From Bacteroidota bacterium (GTDB taxonomy: Bacteria > Bacteroidota > Bacteroidia > Cytophagales > Cyclobacteriaceae): a DNA stretch of 64,000 bases. Position numbers and translations under genes: made by a program. The notes beneath the pieces were generated by a model. That model did not search any database, was not told the DNA's origin, and saw only the letters and a program-made list of their open reading frames with translations. The stretch covers positions 1 through 64,000 of the forward strand of contig JAFDYU010000017.1 of NCBI GenBank assembly GCA_018267285.1, given 5' to 3'. Positions within the stretch are counted from its first letter, which is position 1, and each line of letters begins with the position of its first letter. Of the stretch, positions 44,503-54,415 are shown piece by piece.

Positions 44503-46128
44503 TTACGTTTGAATAACTCCCACATTGAACTTCTCCACAACAGAATGATTTGCTGCCTCTATGCCCATGGAAATTACATTGCGTGTTTCCAACGGATCGA
44601 TCACGCCATCCACCCATAATCGGGATGCGGCATAATACGGGCTCAATTTTTCATTGTAGCTGTCCGTAATTTCTTTGAGCAAGTTTTTTTCTTCTTCCGC
44701 AGAAATCGTTTTGCCCTGCCCTTTCAGGGAGCTTACCCGAATCTGCAACAATGTTTTGGCGGCAGAGCTTCCGCTCATCACCGCAAGCTGCGAAGTAGGC
44801 CAGGCATAGATCAATCGGGGGTCGTACGCTTTGCCGCACATGGCGTAGTTGCCCGCGCCATACGAATTGCCAATGATGAACGTAAATTTTGGTACGGTGG
44901 AATTGGCCATGGCGTTTACCATTTTAGCGCCATCTTTAATGATGCCGCCCTGCTCGGCTTTGCTGCCCACCATAAAACCGCTCACATCTTGTAAAAACAC
45001 TAAAGGAATTTTTCGCTGGTTGCAATTCATTATGAACCTCGCAGCTTTGTCGGCAGAATCCGAATAGATCACACCGCCCATCTGCATCTCCCCTTTTTTG
45101 GTTTTCACCGTTTTTCGTTGGTTGGCAATAATGCCTACCGCCCAACCATCGATGCGTGCATAACCGCAAACAATCGTTTTGCCGTAAAGCGATTTATATT
45201 CTTCAAATTCAGAATCGTCCGTCAAACGCTTAATTACCTCAAGCATGTCGTACGGTTTCACCCGGTCTGAAGGAATGAGCCCGTAAATCTCTTCTTGGTT
45301 GTGTTTAGGAAGCTTTGGCTCAACACGATCGAATCCTGCTTTTTCAAAAGCACCAATCTTGTCGAACAAACTTTTGATGTAATCCAGACAGGACTGATCG
45401 TTAGGAAATTTATTGTCGGTTACACCTGATATTTCGCAATGAGTGGTTGCGCCTCCTAGTGTTTCGTTGTCAATGTCTTCGCCAATAGCTGCTTTAACAA
45501 GATACGAGCCGGCCAAGAAAATAGAGCCCGTCTTGTCTACAATCATCGCTTCATCGCTCATGATAGGCAGGTATGCGCCACCGGCCACACAGCTTCCCAT
45601 GATGGCTGCAATTTGTACAATGCCCATGGACGACATTTTAGCATTGTTTCTAAACTGTCTTCCAAAATGCTCTTTGTCTGGAAAAATTTCGTCTTGCATG
45701 GGAAGATAAACCCCCGCACTGTCTACGAGATAGACAATAGGCAATCGGTTTTCCATAGCCATTTCCTGAGCGCGCAGGTTTTTTTTTGCCGTGATCGGGA
45801 ACCATGCACCGGCTTTCACTGTGGCATCGTTGGCAACAATCACACACTGGCGGCCTTTGATGTAACCGAGACCCATTACCACTCCACCCGAGGGGCATCC
45901 GCCCTGTTCGGCATACATGCCCTCGCCTACAAACAAACCTACTTCTAAAAAGTTAGATCCTTTATCGGTTAGATAGTCAATTCGTTCACGCGCGGTAAGT
46001 TTTCCTTTTTCGTGTTGATCTTTGATTTTCTTTTCGCCTCCGCCAAGTTTTGTTTTTTTTGTTTTGGTTTGAAGCTGAAAGCAAAGCTGCTTGAACTGAT
46101 CTTCGTTCTTGTTGAAATCTAAATCCAT
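44503..46128 (-). CDS. Acyl-CoA carboxylase beta subunit (methylcrotonoyl-CoA carboxylase type)
   Basis: The 541-residue carboxyltransferase has paired crotonase-like halves. 'KLTARERIDYLTDKGS', 'GYIKGRQCVIVANDATVKAG', 'IMGSCVAGGAYLPIMSDE' and 'IIGNSYGAGNYAMCGKAYDP' match the MCC-beta/geranyl-CoA carboxylase group, which uses biotin carboxyl carriers on a separate alpha subunit. The length is typical. No alpha subunit gene is adjacent. It starts seven bases after the stop of the MlaD-like gene, so it may be read in the amidase-mlaD transcript. Substrate assignment (leucine degradation) comes from similarity only. Confidence 0.9.
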   Translation of the reverse strand: MDLDFNKNEDQFKQLCFQLQTKTKKTKLGGGEKKIKDQHEKGKLTARERIDYLTDKGSNFLEVGLFVGEGMYAEQGGCPSGGVVMGLGYIKGRQCVIVANDATVKAGAWFPITAKKNLRAQEMAMENRLPIVYLVDSAGVYLPMQDEIFPDKEHFGRQFRNNAKMSSMGIVQIAAIMGSCVAGGAYLPIMSDEAMIVDKTGSIFLAGSYLVKAAIGEDIDNETLGGATTHCEISGVTDNKFPNDQSCLDYIKSLFDKIGAFEKAGFDRVEPKLPKHNQEEIYGLIPSDRVKPYDMLEVIKRLTDDSEFEEYKSLYGKTIVCGYARIDGWAVGIIANQRKTVKTKKGEMQMGGVIYSDSADKAARFIMNCNQRKIPLVFLQDVSGFMVGSKAEQGGIIKDGAKMVNAMANSTVPKFTFIIGNSYGAGNYAMCGKAYDPRLIYAWPTSQLAVMSGSSAAKTLLQIRVSSLKGQGKTISAEEEKNLLKEITDSYNEKLSPYYAASRLWVDGVIDPLETRNVISMGIEAANHSVVEKFNVGVIQT

Positions 46129-46135
46129 CGAAATT

Positions 46136-47113
46136 CTATTTTTTTTGTGCCGCTGCTTTTTTCTTCTCTTCTTCTTGCCTGACGAGGTCTTTCTCTATTT
46201 TCTTTTTGCTTTTGCCCAAAGGCCCCATAAAATGTTTAGGGTTGGCATTAAAGTGTTTGGTGAGCACATCAAGGTCAATAATGAGCTTATTCAAATTTCG
46301 GTAAAGGGAATCTTCGGTCATCAGCCGCCCCATGGTGTTGTCGTGTTTCTTGAGTTTGGCGAGGGACTCATTGAGGGCATCCATCGTGCGCTGCGCTTTT
46401 AATAAGGTCTTATTGATTTGTAATCGTTTAAGCGAATCGGAAAGAATTTTAAAATTAGCCAGTGTGGGTTTCAATTCGGTAATGATGGCATTGACATTTT
46501 CGGCATCGGTTTTAAAACTGGCGGAAAGTTCATCAATTTTTCCGTTGGCGTTCATTAATGTTTTGTTGAGCAAAATTGGTGTTGCCTGAAGTTTGGCAAA
46601 AATAGCATCGAGTTGTTCAAAATTTTTACCAAGGTGGTCTATGGCCATGTTAAATTTTCGCAGGGTAGTCTGCAGGTCGGTAGCCACAGGTGTTGCCGTT
46701 TCGGAAAGCACATCAAACATACCTTTGGCTACCTCGGTCTTTAGCGTGTCTCTTTCTTTTAATTTCTTTTTGGAAGGATGTATCTTGAGAAGAACCGATT
46801 TCCCTCCCAGCAACTCACTGTTGAGTATCGCTTTGGTGGAATCGGTCAGCACAATATCCGAATCGATTTCCAGTTCAACCAGCACGTGGTTGTTTCTCTT
46901 CTGTAAAATTCGGATGTGGCTCACACGGCCCACCGCATATCCATTTACGAGCACCGGGTTAGAAATGGTTAACTGGTTGATGTTGTCGTAAATGGCATAG
47001 TATGTTTTTTTGCTTTCGAAAAAATCGATGCCCTTCAGGAAGTTAAATCCAAAATAAAGCAACACCAGCGCCAGAGCGCTAAATAGACCTACTTTTATTT
47101 CTTTGCTTTTCAC
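46136..47113 (-). CDS. MlaD/MCE family lipid-transport protein
   Basis: The 325-residue product has one N-terminal membrane helix (VGLFSALALVLLYFGFNFLKG), then an MCE domain ('YYAIYDNINQLTISNPVLVNGYAVGRV', 'GGKSVLLKI'). A long helical C-terminal region with a Lys-rich end follows. MCE proteins form periplasmic rings that ferry phospholipids between membranes. The usual partners MlaE and MlaF are not in this window. It lies four bases after the amidase stop and seven before the carboxylase start. Confidence 0.92.
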   Translation of the reverse strand: MKSKEIKVGLFSALALVLLYFGFNFLKGIDFFESKKTYYAIYDNINQLTISNPVLVNGYAVGRVSHIRILQKRNNHVLVELEIDSDIVLTDSTKAILNSELLGGKSVLLKIHPSKKKLKERDTLKTEVAKGMFDVLSETATPVATDLQTTLRKFNMAIDHLGKNFEQLDAIFAKLQATPILLNKTLMNANGKIDELSASFKTDAENVNAIITELKPTLANFKILSDSLKRLQINKTLLKAQRTMDALNESLAKLKKHDNTMGRLMTEDSLYRNLNKLIIDLDVLTKHFNANPKHFMGPLGKSKKKIEKDLVRQEEEKKKAAAQKK

Positions 47114-47117
47114 GTGT

Positions 47118-47897
47118 TCAATTTACGGATTCAATTTCTGATTTGTATTCTTTGAAAGCAAGGTAGATGCCGTGCGCTATAGTATCCTGCCCGGCCGCAC
47201 TAAGTAAATACTTTTCTTCCCTTTCTTGCGACAAAAATCCGGTTTCAATAAGCACGCTGGGCATGGCCGTGCGCCACAACACCCAAAAACCGGCTTGCTT
47301 TACTCCACGGCTGTGCCTGCCTTTGGTTTTAAACTGCTCTTCTATTTTTTGTGCAAACCGTAAGCTGCTCTCCTGGTAGGCACTTTGACTAAGCGTAAAA
47401 AGAATATATGATTCGTCACTGTTGGGATCGAACCCTGCGTAGCGTTCTTTGTAGTTTTCGTCCATCATAATCACGGAGTTTTCGCGCTGGGCTACTTCCA
47501 GATTGCCCTTGTCTTTGTGCAAGCCCATAACGTACGTTTCTGTGCCGTAGGCCGGTGCCCCCGGCAACGAGTTGGCATGAATGCATATAAAAAGATCGGC
47601 TTTCACCTTATTGGCAAGCTCTGCCCGATCCTCCAACGACATGTACTTATCCGACTTCCGCGTATAAATCACTTTTACTTCGGGCATGTTTTTTTCGATG
47701 TAGGCGCCAAACTTCAACGAAATTTTTAGAGCCACATCCTTTTCTTTCGACTTTTTACCCAATGTGCCGGGGTCTGTACCTCCATGCCCGGGGTCGATTA
47801 CTATCGTAGCCACTTTTGGGCCTGAGGTGCGGTAAGCAGCAGAAGAGTTTAGCAAGGTTATTGCTATCAGAAAGGCCTTTAACCCGATATTCCTCAC
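47118..47897 (-). CDS. N-acetylmuramoyl-L-alanine amidase (Amidase_3)
   Basis: This zinc-dependent peptidoglycan hydrolase cleaves the glycan-peptide amide bond. Motifs are VIDPGHGGTDPG (metal His), 'FICIHANSLPG', the conserved Glu of VLIETGFLS and 'KQAGFWVL'. The open frame extends to 47990, but it would then overlap the lptD promoter region. A GTG at 47897 gives a 259-residue protein with a signal peptide (RNIGLKAFLIAITLLNSSAA), which I prefer. It is divergent from lptD and followed four bases later by the MlaD-like gene. Confidence 0.9.
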   Translation of the reverse strand: MRNIGLKAFLIAITLLNSSAAYRTSGPKVATIVIDPGHGGTDPGTLGKKSKEKDVALKISLKFGAYIEKNMPEVKVIYTRKSDKYMSLEDRAELANKVKADLFICIHANSLPGAPAYGTETYVMGLHKDKGNLEVAQRENSVIMMDENYKERYAGFDPNSDESYILFTLSQSAYQESSLRFAQKIEEQFKTKGRHSRGVKQAGFWVLWRTAMPSVLIETGFLSQEREEKYLLSAAGQDTIAHGIYLAFKEYKSEIESVN

Positions 47898-47926
47898 GAA
47901 CGTAGCGATGTGTGGCAGAATTGAAA

Positions 47927-47934
47927 TAACTTTG
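47927..47934 (+). promoter_or_regulatory. -7 promoter box (TAACTTTG) for lptD
   Basis: TAACTTTG is a perfect TAnnTTTG match, 64 bases before the GTG at 47998. It argues against the more upstream lptD start at 47908, which would precede the promoter. Confidence 0.55.
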
Positions 47935-47940
47935 CGTAAA

Positions 47941-47959
47941 GTTGTGAATTTTTCACAAC
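47941..47959. promoter_or_regulatory. Perfect palindrome in the amidase/lptD divergent region
   Basis: GTTGTGAA (47941-47948) and TTCACAAC (47952-47959) form a perfect 8-bp inverted repeat with three T between. It starts seven bases after the lptD -7 box, close to the expected transcription start, a typical repressor position. Confidence 0.45.
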
Positions 47960-47997
47960 ATGATAAACACCTATTAACCCTGACCGGCAAAGAAGTT

Positions 47998-50751
47998 GTG
48001 ATCCGATATACGCTTGTTTTTGCATTTTTCTTTGCCCTTCAGCTCGAACTTTCGGCTCAGGTGGAACGCTCCATAAAGGCACCCGCTGTTCTTCCTGCCA
48101 AAACTGACTCCCTGCCGAAGCCTTTTAAAAACGACTCCATAGCCAATACTTCGAAAATCCAGGCAGATACCGTAAAAAAAGATTCGGTCAAAACACAGCC
48201 GAAAAGCGATATCGAATCAACCATTATCTACTCAGCCGATGATTCGATCGTTTCTCAACTGCAGAAAAAAGTAGTACGGCTCTATGGAAACGCCAAGGTT
48301 ACCTATGGCAATATCAAACTCGATGCCGAAGAAATTATTATCGACTACGAAACATCTACCATTACCGCCAACGGCAAAAAAGATTCTACGGGTGAGATGG
48401 TGGGGTTTCCCATTTTTACGGAAGGCACGGAAACGTACGAAACGAAGGGAATGGTTTACAACTTTAAAAATAAGAAGGCCAAAATTACACAAGTAGTTAC
48501 CAAACAGAGCGAGGGCTTTATGCATGGCGAAACGGTGTTTAAAGACTCGAAGAATAATCTTTTCACGATAGGGAACGCCTACACTACGTGCGACCTTGCC
48601 GACCCGCACTTCCGCATCATTTCAAAGAAAGCAAAAGCCATTCAAGGCGATAAAATTGTATCGGGGCCTTTTTACATGGAATTCAATCATGTGCCTACCC
48701 CGCTTGGGTTTGCATTCGGCTTATTTCCATCGCAGAAAAGCGGTTCGTCCGGTGTTATTGTGCCCGCGTATGGCGAAGAAACCACCCGCGGTTTCTTTTT
48801 GCGAAAAGGTGGATACTATTTTAATATCAGCGATTATGTAAACCTGTCGGTTACAGCCGATCTGTATTCGAAAGGCTCTACGGGTTTGTACTTAAACTCT
48901 AATTACATCAGTCGATATAAATATTCGGGCACTGTAAATTTTTCCTTCAACAACAACAATTACAGTTCACAAATTGAAAAGCCGAGCAAGCGCAAGGACT
49001 TCAGCCTCACCTGGAGCCATGCGCCAAAATCAAGGGGCTCTTCAAGGTTCGCTGCATCCGTCAACGCTGCCACCAGCACCAACAACAGCAATAACTTTTT
49101 AGGCGCAGGCCAGGCTAATATGGCGTTGATGCAAAACAGCAACTTGCAACAAAAGGCTAACTCTAATATTTCGTTTTCGAAATCGTTTCCGGGAACGCCA
49201 TTTACGTTGGCCGTAAACATGACCCACTCGCAAGACTTCAAGTCGAGGAGAGTGGATTTATCCTTGCCCAACATCAGCTTCAATGTAAACAACGTGTATC
49301 CATTTAAGAAATCGAGCAGCATGATTTTGCAAAACCTGCAGTTCAAATACACGATGAATGCCGTGAACCAGATCAACAACGACTTGGGTAACATTGCCCG
49401 CGATGCCAACGGTGCCCCCAAAGACAGTATTGGTGCCTTCAACTTTCAGAACTTGCACATTTATTTTCAAAATGCAAACAAAGGCGTGCGCCACGTAATT
49501 CCGATAAGCACCTCGTTTAAAGTAATGAAGTTTTTTACCATTACAGCCGCAGGCACGTACAACGAATTGTGGTATTTTGATAAACTTAACTGGGCGGCCA
49601 CTCCTTCCAACAATCCTTTATCGTTGGGCTCGAAGATTGTAAAAACCGATACCACTCATCTTTTCAACCGTGAGTCGTATTTTTCTTTTTCAGCGAGTTT
49701 AATCACCCGGATTTACGGCACCTACCTTGCCAAAAACAAATCGGCACGTATTCGTGGCATAAGGCATCTAATTACCCCGAACCTCAGCTTCAACTACAGC
49801 CCCGATTTCTCCAGTGCCAAATACGGATACTATCAAAAAATAGGTACTACCGATGCCAACGGAAAGCCCACCACAGTTCTGAAGTCCATACACGAAGGTT
49901 TCATTTACGGTGCATCGCCTACCGGGCGAAGTCAGTCGATCGGGTTTGGGATTGGAAATACGGTAGAAATGAAAGTGCGTAAGCCAAAGGATACTGTCGA
50001 TCGGAAAATTTCCCTCATCAATAATATGTCGTTGAATTCCGGCTATAATTTCCTGGCCGATTCATTCAAACTGGCACCCATCAGCATGACCGCCAACTCG
50101 AATATTTTGAACAATAAAATCAACCTTAACATGAGTGCCACATTGGATCCTTACCAATATTGGCAGGTGAAGTCGGGGGTAACCAACCAAGACCAGCCCA
50201 TGTACACTTCGGTGAGAGTCAGCCACCTTGCTTGGGGCACGGGGAAGATCGGCAGAATAACCAGTGCGTCTTTGGCGTTCAGCACAAACTTGAATCCGAA
50301 AGGGCAGCAGAAAGACACCGACATGCGCAATAAAGTTGGGAAGGCCAGCGCCACGCAAGCCGACAAAGATTATTTACTGAATCATCCCGGTACCTATATT
50401 GACTTCACCATCCCATGGAATCTGCGGCTCACCTACAACATTTCGTACTCACACTCTAGTGCCAATAGCCCTCCTACGGTTACACAGGCATCTCAGTTTT
50501 CGGGCGATGTGAGCCTAAGCGAGAAATGGAAAATTACGTACAGTGCGGGATACGATTTCAAGAATCAAGCATTCACCCAAACCAATTTGGGGCTTAGCCG
50601 CGATTTGCACTGCTGGCAGATGTCGCTCAACTGGATTCCGTTTGGAAAATTCCAATCGTATATGTTTAATATCGGAATAAAATCTGCATTGTTAAAAGAT
50701 CTGAAACTCAACCGCACGCGCAACTTCCCCGATGCGAACCAAGCCTATTAA
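47998..50751 (+). CDS. lptD: LPS assembly protein LptD (Bacteroidota type)
   Basis: The protein (917 residues from the GTG at 47998) has a signal peptide (LVFAFFFALQLELSAQ). A low-complexity Lys/Asp/Ser linker follows, then an OstA-like jelly-roll domain ('RLYGNAKVTYGNIKLDAEE', 'TETYETKGMVYNFKNKKAKI'). The rest is a large outer-membrane barrel with many alternating strands, ending in 'FNIGIKSALLKDLKLNRTRN'. It would insert lipopolysaccharide into the outer leaflet. An in-frame start at 47908 adds 30 residues with no signal character. It is convergent with lysS. Confidence 0.9.
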   Translation: MIRYTLVFAFFFALQLELSAQVERSIKAPAVLPAKTDSLPKPFKNDSIANTSKIQADTVKKDSVKTQPKSDIESTIIYSADDSIVSQLQKKVVRLYGNAKVTYGNIKLDAEEIIIDYETSTITANGKKDSTGEMVGFPIFTEGTETYETKGMVYNFKNKKAKITQVVTKQSEGFMHGETVFKDSKNNLFTIGNAYTTCDLADPHFRIISKKAKAIQGDKIVSGPFYMEFNHVPTPLGFAFGLFPSQKSGSSGVIVPAYGEETTRGFFLRKGGYYFNISDYVNLSVTADLYSKGSTGLYLNSNYISRYKYSGTVNFSFNNNNYSSQIEKPSKRKDFSLTWSHAPKSRGSSRFAASVNAATSTNNSNNFLGAGQANMALMQNSNLQQKANSNISFSKSFPGTPFTLAVNMTHSQDFKSRRVDLSLPNISFNVNNVYPFKKSSSMILQNLQFKYTMNAVNQINNDLGNIARDANGAPKDSIGAFNFQNLHIYFQNANKGVRHVIPISTSFKVMKFFTITAAGTYNELWYFDKLNWAATPSNNPLSLGSKIVKTDTTHLFNRESYFSFSASLITRIYGTYLAKNKSARIRGIRHLITPNLSFNYSPDFSSAKYGYYQKIGTTDANGKPTTVLKSIHEGFIYGASPTGRSQSIGFGIGNTVEMKVRKPKDTVDRKISLINNMSLNSGYNFLADSFKLAPISMTANSNILNNKINLNMSATLDPYQYWQVKSGVTNQDQPMYTSVRVSHLAWGTGKIGRITSASLAFSTNLNPKGQQKDTDMRNKVGKASATQADKDYLLNHPGTYIDFTIPWNLRLTYNISYSHSSANSPPTVTQASQFSGDVSLSEKWKITYSAGYDFKNQAFTQTNLGLSRDLHCWQMSLNWIPFGKFQSYMFNIGIKSALLKDLKLNRTRNFPDANQAY

Positions 50752-50779
50752 TTGAATCGGCTAAATTATTTTTGATGGA

Positions 50780-52504
50780 TCACTTTATCCAACCTTCAAT
50801 TTCTTCGAGCGTTGGGTTTTGCACCGATTCAAGTTTCAATTTCTTGCGCATGCCCGGAATGTCGTTGAAGAGTTTGGTGGGTTTTATCTCCTTCAACTGA
50901 ACGGCAGAACGGATATTCAGTTTTTCGAGGATTGGAAATAATTCCGGCCGGATGCCAAGCGATAGAAATTCTTTTTCCGTGTCCACTTCATTTTTTTTCT
51001 CCGGTTTCATCTGCGGAAAGAAGATAACATCTTGAATGGATGGCGAATTGGTCATAATCATACTCAACCGATCTATACCAATGCCCAAGCCGGCTGTTGG
51101 TGGCATTCCGTATTCCAGTGCACGCAAAAAATCTTCGTCCAGTGTCATCGCTTCTTCGTCTCCGCGTTTGCCCAACTCAAGTTGTTCTTCAAACCGATGG
51201 CGTTGGTCAATTGGGTCGTTCAATTCCGAGAAAGAATTACAAATTTCTTTACGGTTGCAAATCGCTTCAAAACGTTCTACCAACCCGGGTTTGCTGCGGT
51301 GCTTCTTCGCGAGTGGAGACATCTCCAACGGGTAGTCGGTAATAAATGTTGGCTGGATAATATTCGGCTCGCACTTCTCGCCAAAAATCTGATCGATCAA
51401 TTTTCCTTTGCCCATGGTGTTGTCCATAGGTACCTGAAGTTGTTTGCCGGTTTCGCGCAACTGCTCTTCGTTCATTTCAGAAATATCGATACCGGTAAAA
51501 TGCTGAATCGCTTCGTACATGGTGAATCGTTTCCACGGACGTTTAAAGTTGATCAGGTTCTCTCCTACTTTAATTTCTGTAGTTCCGTGCAAATCCATCG
51601 CAGCCTTCTCAATCATCTCCTCGACCAGATCCATCATCCACAGATAATCTTTGTACGCTACGTACAATTCCACCTGCGTGAACTCGGGGTTGTGAAAGCG
51701 CGACATACCTTCGTTGCGAAAATCCTTGCTAAACTCGTACACACCATTAAAGCCACCTACAATCAATCGCTTCAGATAAAGTTCATTTGCAATGCGCAGG
51801 TACAAAGTCATATCGAGCGTATTGTGATGTGTTTTAAAAGGCTTTGCTGCTGCACCTCCGTACAAGGGTTGAAGAATTGGTGTTTCCACTTCGAGATAGC
51901 CCTGCTTATTGAGATACTCGCGCATGGAGTTGACAAGCCGGGTGCGTTTCACAAAGGCATCGCGTACGTGCGGGTTCACCACCAGGTCTACGTAGCGCAT
52001 GCGGTAACGCTGCTCGGGGTCGGTGAAGGCATCGTGCACGTGAATGTTGCCTTGCTCATCTTTGGTTTCTTTTACAATCGGCAACGGCCGCAATGATTTG
52101 GACAACACCACAAAACTTTTAGCATGAATGGATAGCTCGCCCGTTTGAGTAGTGAATGCAAATCCTTTTACGCCTATGATATCGCCAATGTCGAGTAATT
52201 TTTTAAAGACGGTATTGTAAAGTGTTTTGTCTTCTCCGGGGCACAGATCATCTCTGCGGAAGTAAATTTGCACACGGCCCGATTCGTCTTGCAGCTCGGC
52301 AAACGAAGCATTGCCCATCACCCTGCGCGACATAATGCGCCCCGCTACGGACAGATCTTTACCTTCGAGTGAAGCATAATTTTTATGAAACCCCTCGGCT
52401 GTTACATTCACATCAAACAATTCGGCCGGATAGGGATTAATTCCGAGCTTGCTCAACTCGGTCATGCTCTGCCTGCGGATGGATTCTTGCTCGCTTAACT
52501 GCAT
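50780..52504 (-). CDS. lysS: Lysine--tRNA ligase (class II)
   Basis: The 574-residue synthetase has an OB-fold anticodon domain ('[23 protein letters not shown]' region), the class II core with motif 2 '[20 protein letters not shown]' and motif 3 '[13 protein letters not shown]'. A C-terminal extension of about 60 residues ('[20 protein letters not shown]') beyond the roughly 505-residue bacterial norm is typical of Bacteroidota LysS. It charges tRNA-Lys. Its start lies two bases downstream of the HepT stop. Confidence 0.97.
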   Translation of the reverse strand: MQLSEQESIRRQSMTELSKLGINPYPAELFDVNVTAEGFHKNYASLEGKDLSVAGRIMSRRVMGNASFAELQDESGRVQIYFRRDDLCPGEDKTLYNTVFKKLLDIGDIIGVKGFAFTTQTGELSIHAKSFVVLSKSLRPLPIVKETKDEQGNIHVHDAFTDPEQRYRMRYVDLVVNPHVRDAFVKRTRLVNSMREYLNKQGYLEVETPILQPLYGGAAAKPFKTHHNTLDMTLYLRIANELYLKRLIVGGFNGVYEFSKDFRNEGMSRFHNPEFTQVELYVAYKDYLWMMDLVEEMIEKAAMDLHGTTEIKVGENLINFKRPWKRFTMYEAIQHFTGIDISEMNEEQLRETGKQLQVPMDNTMGKGKLIDQIFGEKCEPNIIQPTFITDYPLEMSPLAKKHRSKPGLVERFEAICNRKEICNSFSELNDPIDQRHRFEEQLELGKRGDEEAMTLDEDFLRALEYGMPPTAGLGIGIDRLSMIMTNSPSIQDVIFFPQMKPEKKNEVDTEKEFLSLGIRPELFPILEKLNIRSAVQLKEIKPTKLFNDIPGMRKKLKLESVQNPTLEEIEGWIK

Positions 52505-52506
52505 AA

Positions 52507-52857
52507 TTATTTTTCGTGTAAAATATTTTGAATGTCTGTTTTTAGTTTTGGAAGATGTGAATGGATCAGTTGCCAGACTTCTTCAGCATCAATTCCAAAA
52601 TAATTGTGAGCTATGAAATTTCTAAATGACTTTATCTTGTTCCACTCTATTTGTGATTGCTCGTCTCTAAACAGCTTACTTAGCTTGACCACCGATTCAC
52701 CTATCACAACAAAATTCATTAGAACTGAATCGAATGTTTTTTCATCTTGATGAAATTCGTTGCTGTTATTGATACCATGAATAAAGCTTTGAATTTTGTT
52801 CACAGATTCAAGGATCGCTTCTAAATTGATTCGATCCCTGTCAGATAAAAATGGCAT
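52507..52857 (-). CDS. hepT: HepT-like HEPN ribonuclease (toxin of a type VII toxin-antitoxin pair)
   Basis: The 116-residue all-helical HEPN protein carries the RX4HXY motif as RNFIAHNY (Arg79, His84, Tyr86). In characterised HepT/MntA systems this Tyr is AMPylated by MntA, which silences the RNase. It overlaps the MntA gene by 17 bases and abuts lysS by two bases. The composition looks native. The toxin label rests on family and pairing. Confidence 0.9.
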   Translation of the reverse strand: MPFLSDRDRINLEAILESVNKIQSFIHGINNSNEFHQDEKTFDSVLMNFVVIGESVVKLSKLFRDEQSQIEWNKIKSFRNFIAHNYFGIDAEEVWQLIHSHLPKLKTDIQNILHEK

Positions 52858-53131
52858 CCTTCAGAATTAATTCTTTTATGCTGGGACGAATAAATTTTTC
52901 GCGGCAAATATCCACCGGTAATTTAAACTTCGATTCAATCACTTCGCGAAGCTGATTCTTCTTCTCAAACAAGTCTTCCGTATTAGGTTCAAACTCAATT
53001 ATTATATCAATGTCATTGGGTTTTTCATTGCGTGCCACAGAGCCAAACAATCCTAATTTGACAATACCAAATTGCTTCAAAAATGTTTTTTTTTGGCTTG
53101 ATAGAAACGATATGACTTCTTCTTTTTTCAC
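52841..53131 (-). CDS. mntA: MntA-like minimal nucleotidyltransferase (antitoxin)
   Basis: The 96-residue minimal nucleotidyltransferase has the core motif LFGSVARNEKPNDIDIIIEF (Gly30, Ser31, Asp40, Asp42) and a later Asp in KLPVDICREK as the likely third acidic residue. It would transfer AMP from ATP to the HepT Tyr and block its RNase activity. It is upstream of and overlapping hepT, the usual antitoxin-first order. It begins 27 bases after the proline dehydrogenase stop, with no promoter box that I can identify. Confidence 0.9.
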   Translation of the reverse strand: MKKEEVISFLSSQKKTFLKQFGIVKLGLFGSVARNEKPNDIDIIIEFEPNTEDLFEKKNQLREVIESKFKLPVDICREKFIRPSIKELILKDAIFI

Positions 53132-53158
53132 CTCAACAGCAAAGATAAAAATTTAACC

Positions 53159-54343
53159 TCACTTACCGTTTCTCCTACGGTCCAACTCCTTGCGGATGAG
53201 CGTCAGCTCGCGGCTGCTTTGGCCCGCCACAGACGTGTTCTCCGAAGCTCTGCGCAACAAATAGGGCATTACCGACTCCACCGGCCCGTACGGCACATAC
53301 TTGGCCACGTTGTAACCTGCCTTGGCAAGATTAAACGAAATATTGTCGCTCATGCCAAGCAACTGTGCCGACCACACCCGTTTATCGTTTTGAGAAATAG
53401 TGTGTTTCTTCATCAAGGACGCAAGGTACTGATTACTGTATTCGTTATGAGAACCGCACAGCACACTCGCACGCGAAATATTTTCAATGCAAAATGCTAA
53501 CCCATCGTTAAAGGCCTGATCGGTTGCTTCTTTGTTTGGATGAATCGGATTAGGGTAGCCCATTTTAGTTGCTCGTTCCGCTTCTTTTTCCATGTACGCA
53601 CCGCGCACCAGCTTTGCTCCAAAAAAATAATTTTGCTGAGTCGCTTCTGCAAATGCTTTTTTCAAATTGCCCAGCATATCGGCACGGTACATTTGAAACG
53701 TGTTGAAAACTATTGCGCGTGACGGATTGTATTTTTTCATCATCTCGTACGCCAGGCTGTCGATCGGGTTTTGAATCCAACTGTCTTCGGCATCGATGAG
53801 CACGGGTACATCATTTTCAAATGCTTTTTTGCAAATGCTGTCCACCCGGCTGTGTACCCGATTCCAAGTATTTTTTTCTTCATCCGTCAACTTCACCCCC
53901 GCTTGTATTTTTTCCAGCAAATCGAAAGCGGCCAAACCTGTAACTTTAAACACACTGAAGGGGATGGCCGGATTGCCTTTAGCCTTTTCGATGGTGGCTA
54001 TAATCTGGCTGGCGGTTTGGTCGAACGCAGCTTCGGTTTCTTCGCCTTCTACCGAATAATCGAGAATGGTGCCAATGTGGTGCTTGAAAAGGTTTTGAAT
54101 GGTTTTGTCGCTCTGGTCGATGGTTTCGCCACCGCAGAAATGTTCGAACACGGTATAGCGTATCAAACCCTTAACCGGAAGCCTCAGCGCCAGGCTAACT
54201 TTTGCTAAACTTGTAGCCACCGAGGAAATGAACGGGTTATTGACAAGCGAAAAAATAAAATTGGCTTTTTTTAGTTCGCTGTCGCTTTTGTAAGAAAATG
54301 CAACTGCAGTATTGTCGAACTGTACCAAGGTATCCGATTCCAT
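53159..54343 (-). CDS. Proline dehydrogenase
   Basis: The 394-residue flavoenzyme oxidises proline to pyrroline-5-carboxylate. Family motifs include 'VLIDAEDSWIQNPID', 'ARLVRGAYMEKEAERA' in the form 'GAKLVRGAYMEKEAER', 'VLCGSHNEYSNQ' and the C-terminal 'AKYVPYGPVESVMPYLLRRA'. An upstream start at 54376 adds 11 residues; the ATG at 54343 matches the usual N-terminus. It is not fused to a P5C dehydrogenase (PutA), as expected for Bacteroidota. It is divergent from aroB. Confidence 0.95.
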   Translation of the reverse strand: MESDTLVQFDNTAVAFSYKSDSELKKANFIFSLVNNPFISSVATSLAKVSLALRLPVKGLIRYTVFEHFCGGETIDQSDKTIQNLFKHHIGTILDYSVEGEETEAAFDQTASQIIATIEKAKGNPAIPFSVFKVTGLAAFDLLEKIQAGVKLTDEEKNTWNRVHSRVDSICKKAFENDVPVLIDAEDSWIQNPIDSLAYEMMKKYNPSRAIVFNTFQMYRADMLGNLKKAFAEATQQNYFFGAKLVRGAYMEKEAERATKMGYPNPIHPNKEATDQAFNDGLAFCIENISRASVLCGSHNEYSNQYLASLMKKHTISQNDKRVWSAQLLGMSDNISFNLAKAGYNVAKYVPYGPVESVMPYLLRRASENTSVAGQSSRELTLIRKELDRRRNGK

Positions 54344-54415
54344 GAAATAGAAATTTGGCCGCAAATATACATTCAAAGAATCAACTTAAAACTGAGTAGA
54401 TTAGTGCAAATTTTC

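Noticed and set aside
51032-52096. 354-codon plus-strand ORF antisense to lysS
   Set aside because: It lies wholly inside a well-conserved lysS frame and its translation shows no domain or sensible composition.
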